From positions 1-64,000 of the forward strand of contig CAILUI010000249.1 in the NCBI GenBank assembly GCA_903837355.1: DNA of 64,000 nt. The letters are read 5' to 3'. Position 1 is the stretch's first letter, and each line of letters begins with the position of its first letter. This document shows, one piece after another, positions 42,965 through 50,395 of this stretch. The stretch is from an uncultured Victivallales bacterium (GTDB lineage Bacteria > Verrucomicrobiota > Lentisphaeria > Oligosphaerales > JAFGRS01). The notes beneath the pieces are model-generated. The model was not told the DNA's origin. It worked only from the letters and a program-made list of their open reading frames with translations, and ran no database searches. Both the position numbers and the translations under genes were made by a program.

Positions 42965-43864
42965 GTGGTCAAGGTGACAGCGGTGGGAACCCTCGGGCCC
43001 AGAATCCAGTGCTGGACGTGGCTTCTTTGCCTGGGGGTCATTGCTCCATGGACCTGTTTCGCGTCCGGCGGGGACCTGGGGCTCGATGAGGGCGTTCGTG
43101 ATGCCGACCTTGTGGCGCGAGTTCGGTTCCTCGACATTCGAGGGGTCAGCAGTCCTAGCGGCCCCTGGTGGTGGGACAGCGTGCTGCGCGTACTCATTCT
43201 CGACTCCTGCCGCGGCCCGGGCCCTGGCGAACTGATCGAGATCGAGCAGACGACGTACGACTTGTCCAACTTCCAACGCTTTGCTCCTGAGGACGAGGCC
43301 ATCGTGTTCGCGTCCAGACAAGAGAACGGCACGTATGTTGTCATGGCCTGCGGGTGGGGCGGCTGGCGGATCAGGACGCATGCCCTGCGGGATTTTCTGT
43401 TACTACGGGACATCTTCGGGCCCCGCATCGGGGACTACACGCCGAGGGCTGTCGCAAAGGCGGTGTGGTCTGAAGTTGCTGCCATCTCGAGCGGAGAGCG
43501 GCTGGTCCCCAAGGGTCTACGGGACCAAGCCCAGACCTTCGGCGGTCTGCTGGCGGAGATCTCCAGAGCCCACAAGGCAACGCGAGTGCGGCTGTTTGGC
43601 CAGGGTCCGGCGGTGATCATCTATCTGGCAGTCCTGCTCTTGCTGGTGACCTTCTGGGGTTGGGCCATAGATGACTGTCTGACGCTACGCACGCTGTCGA
43701 CGACGATGCGGTACACCTGGCTCTGTGTCATCCTGCTGATGAGCGTCGTCGGTGCCGCTGCATACGCACTATTGCGGCGGGCGAGGTGGTCTGGCCTGGG
43801 TCTCGGGAATTACATGCATGGGGCAGGGGAACCCCCGGCTCCAGCAGCCGGAACACCGCGCTGA
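42965..43864 (+). CDS. membrane protein of unknown function
   Basis: 299-residue protein with an N-terminal signal or membrane segment (TWLLCLGVIAPWTCFA). A soluble domain of about 180 residues follows (DLVARVRFLDIRGVSSPSGP, VLRVLILDSCRGPGPGELIE). Two C-terminal membrane helices are VIIYLAVLLLLVTFWGWAI and WLCVILLMSVVGAAAYALL. The soluble part has a beta-rich feel, like small exported domains that report on copper or redox state, but I recognise no family. It starts at GTG 42965. It lies inside the toxin-antitoxin island and is the only larger gene there, so it may be island cargo. Confidence 0.5.
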   Translation: MVKVTAVGTLGPRIQCWTWLLCLGVIAPWTCFASGGDLGLDEGVRDADLVARVRFLDIRGVSSPSGPWWWDSVLRVLILDSCRGPGPGELIEIEQTTYDLSNFQRFAPEDEAIVFASRQENGTYVVMACGWGGWRIRTHALRDFLLLRDIFGPRIGDYTPRAVAKAVWSEVAAISSGERLVPKGLRDQAQTFGGLLAEISRAHKATRVRLFGQGPAVIIYLAVLLLLVTFWGWAIDDCLTLRTLSTTMRYTWLCVILLMSVVGAAAYALLRRARWSGLGLGNYMHGAGEPPAPAAGTPR

Positions 43865-43877
43865 GTCGCAGCGTTCC

Positions 43878-43906
43878 CTACGCCGCGACCAGGCGGACGA
43901 CCAACG
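43878..43906 (+). repeat. island repeat C, copy 1 (29 bp)
   Basis: Matches 44187-44215 at 26 of 29 bases (CTACGCCGCGACCAG core exact). On the minus strand both copies read VVRLVAA followed by a stop, so they may be the ends of two copies of a lost minus-strand gene. Confidence 0.55.
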
Positions 43907-44003
43907 CCAACAAGTTCGAGCATATACGCATCTTGAACGGCCGCCTGGGGCTGTTCGTGCCGGCACTGGTAACCCCGATGGAGTTATGCGTGGAGGTAAC
44001 CCC

Positions 44004-44174
44004 ATGAAGGACGAAGCTCTGGAACGAGTTTGGGCCAGTAGGGAAGCCATCTCGAGGAGATGCGGGTACGATTCCCGGCGACTGGTACGGTATCTCCAGC
44101 AGAGGAAGGAGCGCCGGGAGGCCGGACCGCCCCTTGCGCCTGACCGAGATGCCACGGCTGCCCCACTCCGGTAG
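44004..44174 (+). CDS. small conserved island protein, possible antitoxin
   Basis: 56-residue protein: MKDEALERVWASREAISRRC then GYDSRRLVRYLQQRKERREA. A strong GGAGG lies 7 bases before ATG 44004. Proteins of this plan (a short acidic helix followed by a basic helix) occur beside toxin genes and mobile DNA, but no function is established to my knowledge. Its downstream neighbour is a fragment of a GIY-YIG nuclease, which could be the decayed partner; that pairing is a guess. The stretch between this gene and the previous one (43865-44003) holds only repeat C. Confidence 0.45.
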   Translation: MKDEALERVWASREAISRRCGYDSRRLVRYLQQRKERREAGPPLAPDRDATAAPLR

Positions 44175-44186
44175 GTCAAGGCTGCG

Positions 44187-44215
44187 CTACGCCGCGACCA
44201 GCCGGACGACCACGG
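44187..44215 (+). repeat. island repeat C, copy 2 (29 bp)
   Basis: Second copy of the repeat at 43878-43906, differing at three positions, 13 bp after the stop of the 56-residue gene. Confidence 0.55.
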
Positions 44216-44266
44216 ATACCTGGCCGAAGGTGAACCACGGGAGTGGTTTGTCTAAGTCTGGGGTGC

Positions 44267-44395
44267 ACCACCTTCGGCGATGCTCGCCGCCGGGAGGCGC
44301 AGGTGAAACGCTGGTCCCGGGCCAAGAAGGAAGCCCTTGTTGCCGGAGACTGTGCCCGTCTCCTGGCCTTGGCCATTTCCCACGACCACACGTGA
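44267..44395 (+). pseudogene. C-terminal fragment of a GIY-YIG-type nuclease
   Basis: In this frame the DNA reads FGDARRREAQVKRWSRAKKE then ALVAGDCARLLALAISHDHT and a stop. RREAQ-KRWSRAKKEAL-AGD is the usual C-terminus of small single-domain GIY-YIG endonucleases. The catalytic GIY-YIG half is missing and the frame is closed upstream. The stretch from here to the next promoter (44396-44680) shows no gene. Confidence 0.55.
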
Positions 44396-44680
44396 CGGAT
44401 GTTGCCGGCGGGGTGGCGGCCATGGCCCACGGTGACCTGCTGAAGGGCGCCGAGAAGCTGGCGCCGTGGTTCGCGGCGGGGCCGCTGCACGCACGCTGAC
44501 TGGGGTACTGGCTCTTGGGCGCGAGAAGCAGTTTCATCCCATTGTCGTGCTTCAGGTGTTCGCAAGGAAAACAGACAACGTTCAGAACTCAGAAAGACCG
44601 GAAAGACAAGTCCCAACCACGGCCTGCACCGGACCGCTGACGGCGTTCCGGTGAGGCCTGACGTTGGCCGGAAGAACGGG

Positions 44681-44718
44681 TGGACAATCCGCACAGAATA
44701 ATGTACAGTACTGTACAT
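44681..44718 (+). promoter_or_regulatory. promoter with overlapping palindromic operator of the Phd-PIN module
   Basis: TGGACA (44681-44686) and TACAGT (44704-44709) are 17 bp apart. A perfect 18-bp palindrome ATGTACAGTACTGTACAT (44701-44718) covers the -10 box. GGAGG of the antitoxin follows at 44722. A bound antitoxin would block RNA polymerase, as in known Phd/YefM autoregulation. Confidence 0.65.
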
Positions 44719-44732
44719 ATTGGAGGTGCGTT

Positions 44733-44969
44733 ATGACAACGGTAACATTGACCGAATTCAGGAGCCATGCGTCGGGCATGCTGAGCCGGGTTGAGCGGGG
44801 CGAGACTCTGGTGGTCATTCGGCACGGCCGGCCCATCGCGGAAGTGTCGCCGGTTTCATCCTTCGCCGGGGAACCCTCTTGGAGGAAGCCCGCCTTGCGC
44901 CTCGTGTCGAAGGGGGACGGTCTGGCTTCGGCCATCCTCGCGGAGCGCGCTGATGAAAGCCTGTCTTGA
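44733..44969 (+). CDS. Phd/YefM-family antitoxin
   Basis: 78-residue antitoxin with the family core MTTVTLTEFRSHASGMLSRV then ERGETLVVIRHGRPIAEVSP, followed by a toxin-binding tail (PSWRKPALRLVSKGDGLASA). It represses its own promoter through the N-terminal domain and inhibits the PIN toxin with its tail. ATG 44733 has GGAGG 7 bases upstream. The palindrome at 44701-44718 is its likely operator. It overlaps the toxin start by 17 bases. Both partners are intact. Confidence 0.85.
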   Translation: MTTVTLTEFRSHASGMLSRVERGETLVVIRHGRPIAEVSPVSSFAGEPSWRKPALRLVSKGDGLASAILAERADESLS

Positions 44970-45366
44970 TTCGTCCGCATTCGCCAAGCGGTTCGTGAAC
45001 GAAGAGGGAAGCGAGGTCGTCGAAGCGATATGCGCGCAGGCCGACTCACTCGGCCTGAGCGTCATCTGCGTGCCAGAAATCGTCTCGGCCCTGAATCGGC
45101 GGGTGCGCGAGCGCATGCTGACCCCACCCCAGTATCGCGAGGCAATGCAACGGCTGTTGGATGATGTTCGCGACGCAGACATCATCCAACTGACTCCAGC
45201 CGTGCTTGGGACAGCCATTCGGGTTCTGGAAGCAAGCCCTGTTCGGGCCATGGACGCCCTGCACATTGCGTGTGCCCTTGAATGGGGCGCCGATGTCTTC
45301 GCATCCGCCGACACCCGGCAACTGAAGGCAGCCAAACGGGCTGGCCTCAAGACGAAGCAGACATGA
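44953..45366 (+). CDS. PIN-domain (VapC-type) toxin ribonuclease
   Basis: 137-residue PIN nuclease. The acidic residues of the metal site are all visible: Asp6 in ACLDSSAFAKRF, the Glu of VPEIVSALNRR, the Asp of VRAMDALHIACAL and the Asp of ADVFASADTRQL. VapC toxins cut specific RNAs, often tRNAs. Pairing of a PIN toxin with a Phd-type antitoxin is known. ATG 44953 lies inside the antitoxin gene, so translation is coupled. Full length and apparently functional. Confidence 0.85.
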   Translation: MKACLDSSAFAKRFVNEEGSEVVEAICAQADSLGLSVICVPEIVSALNRRVRERMLTPPQYREAMQRLLDDVRDADIIQLTPAVLGTAIRVLEASPVRAMDALHIACALEWGADVFASADTRQLKAAKRAGLKTKQT

Positions 45367-45374
45367 GCGGCCAG

Positions 45375-45416
45375 CCGAGATTGCCAAGATCGCTCAGTTC
45401 AGATACGGTGAGCTGT
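45375..45416 (+). repeat. island repeat A, copy 2 (42 bp)
   Basis: Second copy of the repeat at 41117-41158 (36 of 42 identical). It ends 3 bp before the start of the 56-residue gene at 45420 and begins 8 bp after the PIN toxin stop. Confidence 0.7.
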
Positions 45417-45419
45417 CAT

Positions 45420-45590
45420 ATGTTCAAAGACCCCATAGTCGAAGAGGTACGGGCTGCGCGCCACCGTCACGCTTCGAAGTTCCACAACGACCTCGACGCG
45501 ATCGTCGCGGACCTCCGGGAGAAGGAGAAGCACCTCGACCGTCCGGTCGTCTCTCTCGCTCCGAAAGTGCCGGTTCGGAAGGCATCCTGA
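45420..45590 (+). CDS. small conserved island protein, paralogue of 41792-41986
   Basis: 56 residues: MFKDPIVEEVRAARHRHASK, FHNDLDAIVADLREKEKHLD, RPVVSLAPKVPVRKAS. It shares the KDP-EVR-DLR-VV plan with the protein at 41792. This copy has the cleaner ending, so it probably shows the true family length. Function unknown; the position between toxin genes suggests an antitoxin or a regulator. The gene follows repeat A directly. A truncated ParE-type toxin lies 150 bp downstream with repeat B between them. Confidence 0.5.
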   Translation: MFKDPIVEEVRAARHRHASKFHNDLDAIVADLREKEKHLDRPVVSLAPKVPVRKAS

Positions 45591-45668
45591 AGGAGAAACG
45601 AATAACGGCATGCAGACGGATGCGTGTGCCTCACGCCGCTGATGCCGAACGTTCGGCATCTCGCTGAT

Positions 45669-45708
45669 CCCGTTGCCAGGATAGCCATCACGGGCCGTAT
45701 TCCCACGG
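45669..45708 (+). repeat. island repeat B, copy 2 (40 bp)
   Basis: Second copy of the repeat at 42543-42582. Both copies end 35-39 bp before the start of a toxin-antitoxin gene (42621 and 45744). Confidence 0.75.
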
Positions 45709-45743
45709 CCGGTGGTTGCCAAGGCACGGCGGATCGTTGCCCG

Positions 45744-45974
45744 GTGAGATGGAAGCTCCATCCGGCGGCTGCCGAGGAGTATCTCGATGCCTGCCGGCAC
45801 TACGCCGAGGTGGATGGAGAACTCGGCCAGGCACTCTGCCAGAGCTTCGATGCAGGCATAGGCCAGACTGCGGATTGCCGGGTCTCGGCAACCCCCGCCG
45901 CGCGGCTCACTCGTCCAGCAGCGGGGCCAGTTGACGGCGGAAGTCGACGAGCTGCGCTTCCTGAGCCTCGCTGA
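45744..45974 (+). pseudogene. truncated ParE/RelE toxin at the right island edge
   Basis: From GTG 45744 the frame reads RWKLHPAAAEEYLDACRHYA then EVDGELGQALCQSFDAGI, a good N-terminal 40 residues of a ParE/RelE toxin. After about 45865 similarity ends and the frame runs on into the antisense of the HzsA-related gene, stopping at 45974. The toxin core is missing. The break marks where island DNA joins the backbone. Confidence 0.6.
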
Positions 45975-48786
45975 AGCTGCCCTGGCGCTGGGCGTAGAGG
46001 TCCATCCAGGTGATCAGGCGTTCGCGGCTGTCAGCGTCGAGGTGCAGGTCGAGGTGAGCGGGGTCGGTGGTGAGGACCTGCAGCAGTCGGCTGCGCTGGG
46101 CCGGGCCCTCGCCGACCACGGAGCGGTCGCGCTCGCGGGCGAGGGTAGCCAGGTTCTTGTCGCCCAGATCGAGCAGGGTCTGGTAGGAGGCGGTGGCGGT
46201 CAGATCGAGCGGGGCCGCCTTGGGTTTGCCGCTGTCGGGCCGGTGGCAGGGAACGCAGTGGCGATCGAGGACCGGTTGCACCAGCCGGTCGAAGCGCAGC
46301 GGCCAGGTTCCGTCCGGGCCGGGCTTGGGTCGGGCCGGAGCGCTGCGGCTGGCGAGCGGTACGCCCCGGCCGGCGCGCGGCGTCGCCTCGCGCGCTTCGT
46401 GGCAGCCCACGCAGGACAGCGTCTGTCCGGGCATGACATAGGTCAGCGTCCGCATGGTCTGCAGCGCCACGCCGCGCTCATCCAGCACCTGGAAGAAGAA
46501 GGGTACGCCACTGGGGACGAGGACGTAAGCGGAGCCATCCTCGGCCACGGGAACGGTGCCGAGGAGGAACTTGCCCGGGTCCTCGGCCGAGACGCCGAGA
46601 TTCGGGGTGTTCATCAGCGGCTGCGGCTTGGGGACGACGCCCACCAGGCGCAGCGAGCGCGCCGCGCCGCGGGCGGTGGGTTCCAGGCCACGGTAGACAT
46701 CCTGAACCAGGAAGGCGCCCTCCTGCGGGCCGGCTGGGTTGACGCCGTCGGCGTAGGTGGGGGGGAGCGGGCGTGGGCGCACCGGGATGGGGCAGGCGCT
46801 GCTGAGTTCGGGATCGCGGTAGAGCAGTTCGAGGTTACCGAAGGCGTCGTACAGATAGAGCCCCGTAGCATTGACCGGGTTCTGGGCCAAGGCTTCGATG
46901 CGGCCGTGGGGCGGTAGCCGTTGGTCGCTCCAGGCCACCAGGAAGAACTCCTCCGACAGCGGGAAGGGATGGGCGTAGTAGCTGTTGGCCCAGGCCTCGG
47001 TCTCGGGAAACGGCACCTCCGGCGTCAGCCGCTGCACGGGCTCCTCGCCCTCGGTGCCGCGGGTGCGGTCCAGGAGGATGAGCGAGCCGCCGGTGATGGA
47101 ATGGTGGGCGCCGGCGGTGGCCACGAGGCGGGTTGAGCCGGGGATGGAGCGGGCTTCGAGCACGACCTGCGGACGCACGGTGTAGTTGCCGTAGACCAGT
47201 TGGGGGTTGGTGCCGTTGGGATTGGCGGACCAGAGGCTGAAGAAGTGCCCGTTGAAGCGGTCGATGTAGTCCCAGCGGGTGTAGAGCAGACGGCCGTCCT
47301 GCGCCACAGCCGGCGTCCATTCGAAGTTCTCGAAGGCGGAGATGGCCTGGAGGTCAGTGCCGTCGGCCGCCATCGAGTGCAGGGTGAACACGGGTACGGG
47401 GCGGTAGGCATCGCCGCCGCAGCGCACATAGCTATCGGGCAGATCGGCCTGGGCCGTGGCGGCGGCACTGGGGCCGCCGCACTGCAGGGCGACGCCCTTG
47501 CGGGTCGAGACGAAGGCGATGCGGCCGTCGGGGAGGTACTTCGCGTCCATGTCATCGTAGCGTCCGCGCGTGAGTTGCCGGACGCCGGAGCCATCCAGGT
47601 TCATTTCGTAGAGGTGGTAGAAGGCGTCCTCGGGGACGTCCTTCTTGGAGGCTTTGTCCTTGAGGTCTGCCAGGTCGGGATAGTAGCGGGCGTAGGAGAA
47701 CACAATCCGTCTGGCGTCGAAGGAGAGGTCAGGGCGCATGAAACTGCCCTCGGCCCAGTCGGCCGTGAGGCAGCGTATCTCGGGCTGGGCGCCGCGCAGG
47801 CCGCGCAGCAGACAGACCCCGCCGCCGGGCCGTGACCACCAGCCGTAGTACTGGTCGGACATGTGCGGGAAGCGCGTCGGGGCGCCTTTGACGAAGAGGA
47901 GGGTGTCGGTGTCGAGCAGCGGGTTGCGCCAGGCCAGGGCGCGCACGGTTCGCCGCGCCTGCAGGTAGAGTTCCTGGCGCGCCGCGGCCGGGGCGTCGGC
48001 CGCCAGGGCTTTGGCGGCAGCGGCGGCCTGTTGGAGCAGGGCCACCTCGGCGCCGGTCTGCACGCCCAGACGCTCGAGACTGGCGGCCAGCTTGAGCCCG
48101 CGCTCGAGGGTCAACCCCAGGTCGCTCGGCGGCGCCGCCTCCCCGGGACGGGGGTGAACCACAGACCAGGCGCTGATACTGCTCTGCAGGGCGGGCTGAT
48201 TCAGGGCGAGGTTCGTGGGCGCGCCGCCGCCGTAGACCTCGACCTCGTCGAGATGCAGGTAGGTTCGCCCCTGTACCTGCAGGCGCAGGTAGCGTGCCGT
48301 GGCTCCCGCCAGCGGCACCACGAGCGGTTTCTGATCCGTTTTCCCGAGAAACGGCGTGCCGTCGTGTTGGTACACCTGCCGGAAGGTGGTCGTATCGTCG
48401 GCCAGGAGGACGACGATACGGTGGTTGCGGTCGCCGCAGGTATCGCAGCGGTTATAGAGCACGACGCGGTCCAGGGCGACGGGCTGACCAAGGTCGACCT
48501 GCCACCACGGGTTGTCCTCGTTCTCGGTATGGAAGCCCCACTCGCCGGTCTTGACGCCGTCGCAACCGCCCCGTGCATCCTCGGCCGGGGTGACCAGGCC
48601 GGCACCTGGCAGACGTGCCAGGCGGGCTGCTTCCTGGCGCACGGCGTCGGTATGCAGCCAGTCGGCCGTGAGCACGGCGTCATCGAGAACGACCGGGGTC
48701 CAGGCCGCCGGTGTCGGCGCGGCGCCCACCACCGTGGCGCCGAGCAGCACGCACAGAGTCGTCAGGGCAGCATGATGAAGGCGCAT
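45907..48786 (-). CDS. HzsA-related protein with F5/8 C-type domain and two c-type heme motifs
   Basis: Exported protein of 959 residues, paralogue of the one at 34804. Signal peptide (AALTTLCVLLGATVVGAA), then an F5/8 type C-like domain (WWQVDLGQPVALDRVVLYNR, ARYLRLQVQGRTYLHLDEVE) instead of NPCBM. The hydrazine-synthase-alpha-like middle (LLDTDTLLFVKGAPTRFPHM), a TolB-like propeller (HLYEMNLDGSGVRQLTRG, DGRIAFVSTRKG) and a cytochrome part with CVGCH at 792-796 and CVPCH at 844-848 follow. ATG 48786 has GGGAGGG at the right distance. The frame continues to 49032, but only by entering the 175-bp mobile element, so the longer form is rejected. Confidence 0.8.
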   Translation of the reverse strand: MRLHHAALTTLCVLLGATVVGAAPTPAAWTPVVLDDAVLTADWLHTDAVRQEAARLARLPGAGLVTPAEDARGGCDGVKTGEWGFHTENEDNPWWQVDLGQPVALDRVVLYNRCDTCGDRNHRIVVLLADDTTTFRQVYQHDGTPFLGKTDQKPLVVPLAGATARYLRLQVQGRTYLHLDEVEVYGGGAPTNLALNQPALQSSISAWSVVHPRPGEAAPPSDLGLTLERGLKLAASLERLGVQTGAEVALLQQAAAAAKALAADAPAAARQELYLQARRTVRALAWRNPLLDTDTLLFVKGAPTRFPHMSDQYYGWWSRPGGGVCLLRGLRGAQPEIRCLTADWAEGSFMRPDLSFDARRIVFSYARYYPDLADLKDKASKKDVPEDAFYHLYEMNLDGSGVRQLTRGRYDDMDAKYLPDGRIAFVSTRKGVALQCGGPSAAATAQADLPDSYVRCGGDAYRPVPVFTLHSMAADGTDLQAISAFENFEWTPAVAQDGRLLYTRWDYIDRFNGHFFSLWSANPNGTNPQLVYGNYTVRPQVVLEARSIPGSTRLVATAGAHHSITGGSLILLDRTRGTEGEEPVQRLTPEVPFPETEAWANSYYAHPFPLSEEFFLVAWSDQRLPPHGRIEALAQNPVNATGLYLYDAFGNLELLYRDPELSSACPIPVRPRPLPPTYADGVNPAGPQEGAFLVQDVYRGLEPTARGAARSLRLVGVVPKPQPLMNTPNLGVSAEDPGKFLLGTVPVAEDGSAYVLVPSGVPFFFQVLDERGVALQTMRTLTYVMPGQTLSCVGCHEAREATPRAGRGVPLASRSAPARPKPGPDGTWPLRFDRLVQPVLDRHCVPCHRPDSGKPKAAPLDLTATASYQTLLDLGDKNLATLARERDRSVVGEGPAQRSRLLQVLTTDPAHLDLHLDADSRERLITWMDLYAQRQGSFSEAQEAQLVDFRRQLAPLLDE

Positions 48787-48923
48787 CAGAACCCTCCCGC
48801 AACTCGGCCAACGCAGGAACGAGGACGGCTTACCATCGCCCCACAAGCCCCGCTTCGCCACCGTCCTCGGTGCCGCGTCAGGGCGTCCGGTTAGTTCGGT
48901 GCTTCCCGCGGGCCAGGGCTCGA

Positions 48924-49098
48924 CAGGGCTGTTCCGTTTTCCCAACGACCATCGGTGTTGGTCACCGGCACGGTGAAAGCGTGAGAGCGTGATTGCGTGA
49001 GGGTTACGGCGCGTGTGCCGGCCGTCTGCCACGAATCCACGCTTTCACGTTCTCACACGCTCACCCGTAGCGGGAACCGCGATCTTGGAACAGCCCTG
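48924..49098. mobile_element. 175-bp MITE-like element, copy 2, with 9-bp target duplication
   Basis: Same ends as copy 1 (CAGGGCTGTTCC and GGAACAGCCCTG) and 173 of 175 bases identical. It is flanked by AGGGCTCGA on both sides (48915-48923 and 49099-49107), a perfect 9-bp duplication different from that of copy 1. It lies between the HzsA-related gene and the divergent aldo-keto reductase gene. Confidence 0.9.
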
Positions 49099-49196
49099 AG
49101 GGCTCGACCGCGCCCCTGGCGGAAACGCTGCCGGCGCTTAGGTTACGGGGTCGGCGTTCTGCAGGGCCGCGCGTTGCCCATCTGGAGACCTTGACC

Positions 49197-50324
49197 ATGC
49201 TACCTCAGCTTCCGTTCGGAAAGCGCAGCGGCCTGCAGGTGCCGCGCACCAGTTTTGGCGGCATGCGCCTGCCGGGGGACGTGGACCAGGCCGTCGCCGT
49301 GATCCGCCATGCCATCGATGCGGGAATGGTCTACATCGACACCTCGCGTGGCTATGGCGACTCCGAGATCAAGATCGGCAAGGCCCTGCGCGATGGCTAC
49401 CGGGAGCGCGTGCTGCTCTCCACCAAGTGGGCCCCCTGGATCACGCACATTGAGCCGAGCGACGATGCCTCGGCCGACTGCGTCCTGCGCCGGATCGAGG
49501 AGTCCATGCGGCGGCTCGACGTCGACGTCCTCGACTTCTACCAGGTCTGGAACCTGCACACGCCCGAACAGTATGAGCAGACCCGGCGTCCGGGCGGCTT
49601 CCTCGACGGCGTGCGCCGGGCCCGCGACCGGGGTCTGGTCCGGCACATCGGCCTGACCAGCCACTGGCCGCCCGAGGAACTGGCGGGGATGCTGGGCGAC
49701 ATGGACTGGTGCGAGGTGATCCTGGTCTCCTACAACGTGCTCAACCAAAGCTACGCCAAGGTGCTGACCAAGGCGCGCGAACTGGGCATCGGCACGATCG
49801 TGATGAACCCGGTCGCGGGCGGGCGTTTCGCCGAGAACTCGGCCGTGTTTCAGCCCTTGCTCGACCAAGTGGGGGCCGTTTCCTGCGCCGACCTGGCAGT
49901 TCGTTACGTCCTCTCCAACCCCGACGTCGACACCCTGATCAGCGGGGTCAACAAGGTTGCCGATGTGGACGACACCCTGGCCTCGGCGGCGCGGCCGAGT
50001 TTCAGTGCGGCCGAGTGCGCGGCGGTGGTCACCTTCATCGAGAAGCTGTCCCGCCGCAGCGTCGGTTTCTGCACCGGCTGCGGCTACTGCATGCCTTGTC
50101 CGCAGGAGGTGAACATTCCGCAGGTGATGGAGGCGGTCTACAACGAGCGTTTCCTGGGCTTCCATGGCAACGCCGTCGCGCAGCACCGCCAGATTGGCAG
50201 CGTCCCCTGGATCAAGGGCAAGAGCGCCGCGGCCTGCACGGCCTGCGGCGAGTGCGTCGCCAAGTGCACGCAGCACCTGCCGATCCCCGACGAGATGGCC
50301 TTTGCCCGCGAACACCTGAGCTGA
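49197..50324 (+). CDS. aldo-keto reductase with C-terminal 4Fe-4S domain
   Basis: 375-residue cytoplasmic oxidoreductase. The aldo-keto reductase barrel (LQVPRTSFGGMRLPGD, YIDTSRGYGDSEIKIGKAL with the catalytic Asp and Tyr, LSTKWAP, HIGLTSHWPPEELAGML, VLSNPDVDTLISG) is followed by cysteine-rich segments. CTGCGYCMPCP starts at residue 292, and CTACGECVAKC starts at residue 347, enough for one or two iron-sulfur clusters. This fused type is common in anaerobes and probably reduces or oxidises sugar-derived carbonyls. ATG 49197 has GGAG upstream. A cupin gene follows after 71 bp. Confidence 0.85.
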   Translation: MLPQLPFGKRSGLQVPRTSFGGMRLPGDVDQAVAVIRHAIDAGMVYIDTSRGYGDSEIKIGKALRDGYRERVLLSTKWAPWITHIEPSDDASADCVLRRIEESMRRLDVDVLDFYQVWNLHTPEQYEQTRRPGGFLDGVRRARDRGLVRHIGLTSHWPPEELAGMLGDMDWCEVILVSYNVLNQSYAKVLTKARELGIGTIVMNPVAGGRFAENSAVFQPLLDQVGAVSCADLAVRYVLSNPDVDTLISGVNKVADVDDTLASAARPSFSAAECAAVVTFIEKLSRRSVGFCTGCGYCMPCPQEVNIPQVMEAVYNERFLGFHGNAVAQHRQIGSVPWIKGKSAAACTACGECVAKCTQHLPIPDEMAFAREHLS

Positions 50325-50395
50325 CGGCGACCGCCGCAGGCGCGCCGCGCTGCGACGCCTGCGGCCCAGACCGGCAGCCTCCCGGAACTCACAGC

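Noticed and set aside
48787-49032. N-terminal extension of the second HzsA-related gene
   Set aside because: A signal peptide and a strong ribosome site begin at 48786; the longer frame only crosses the mobile element.
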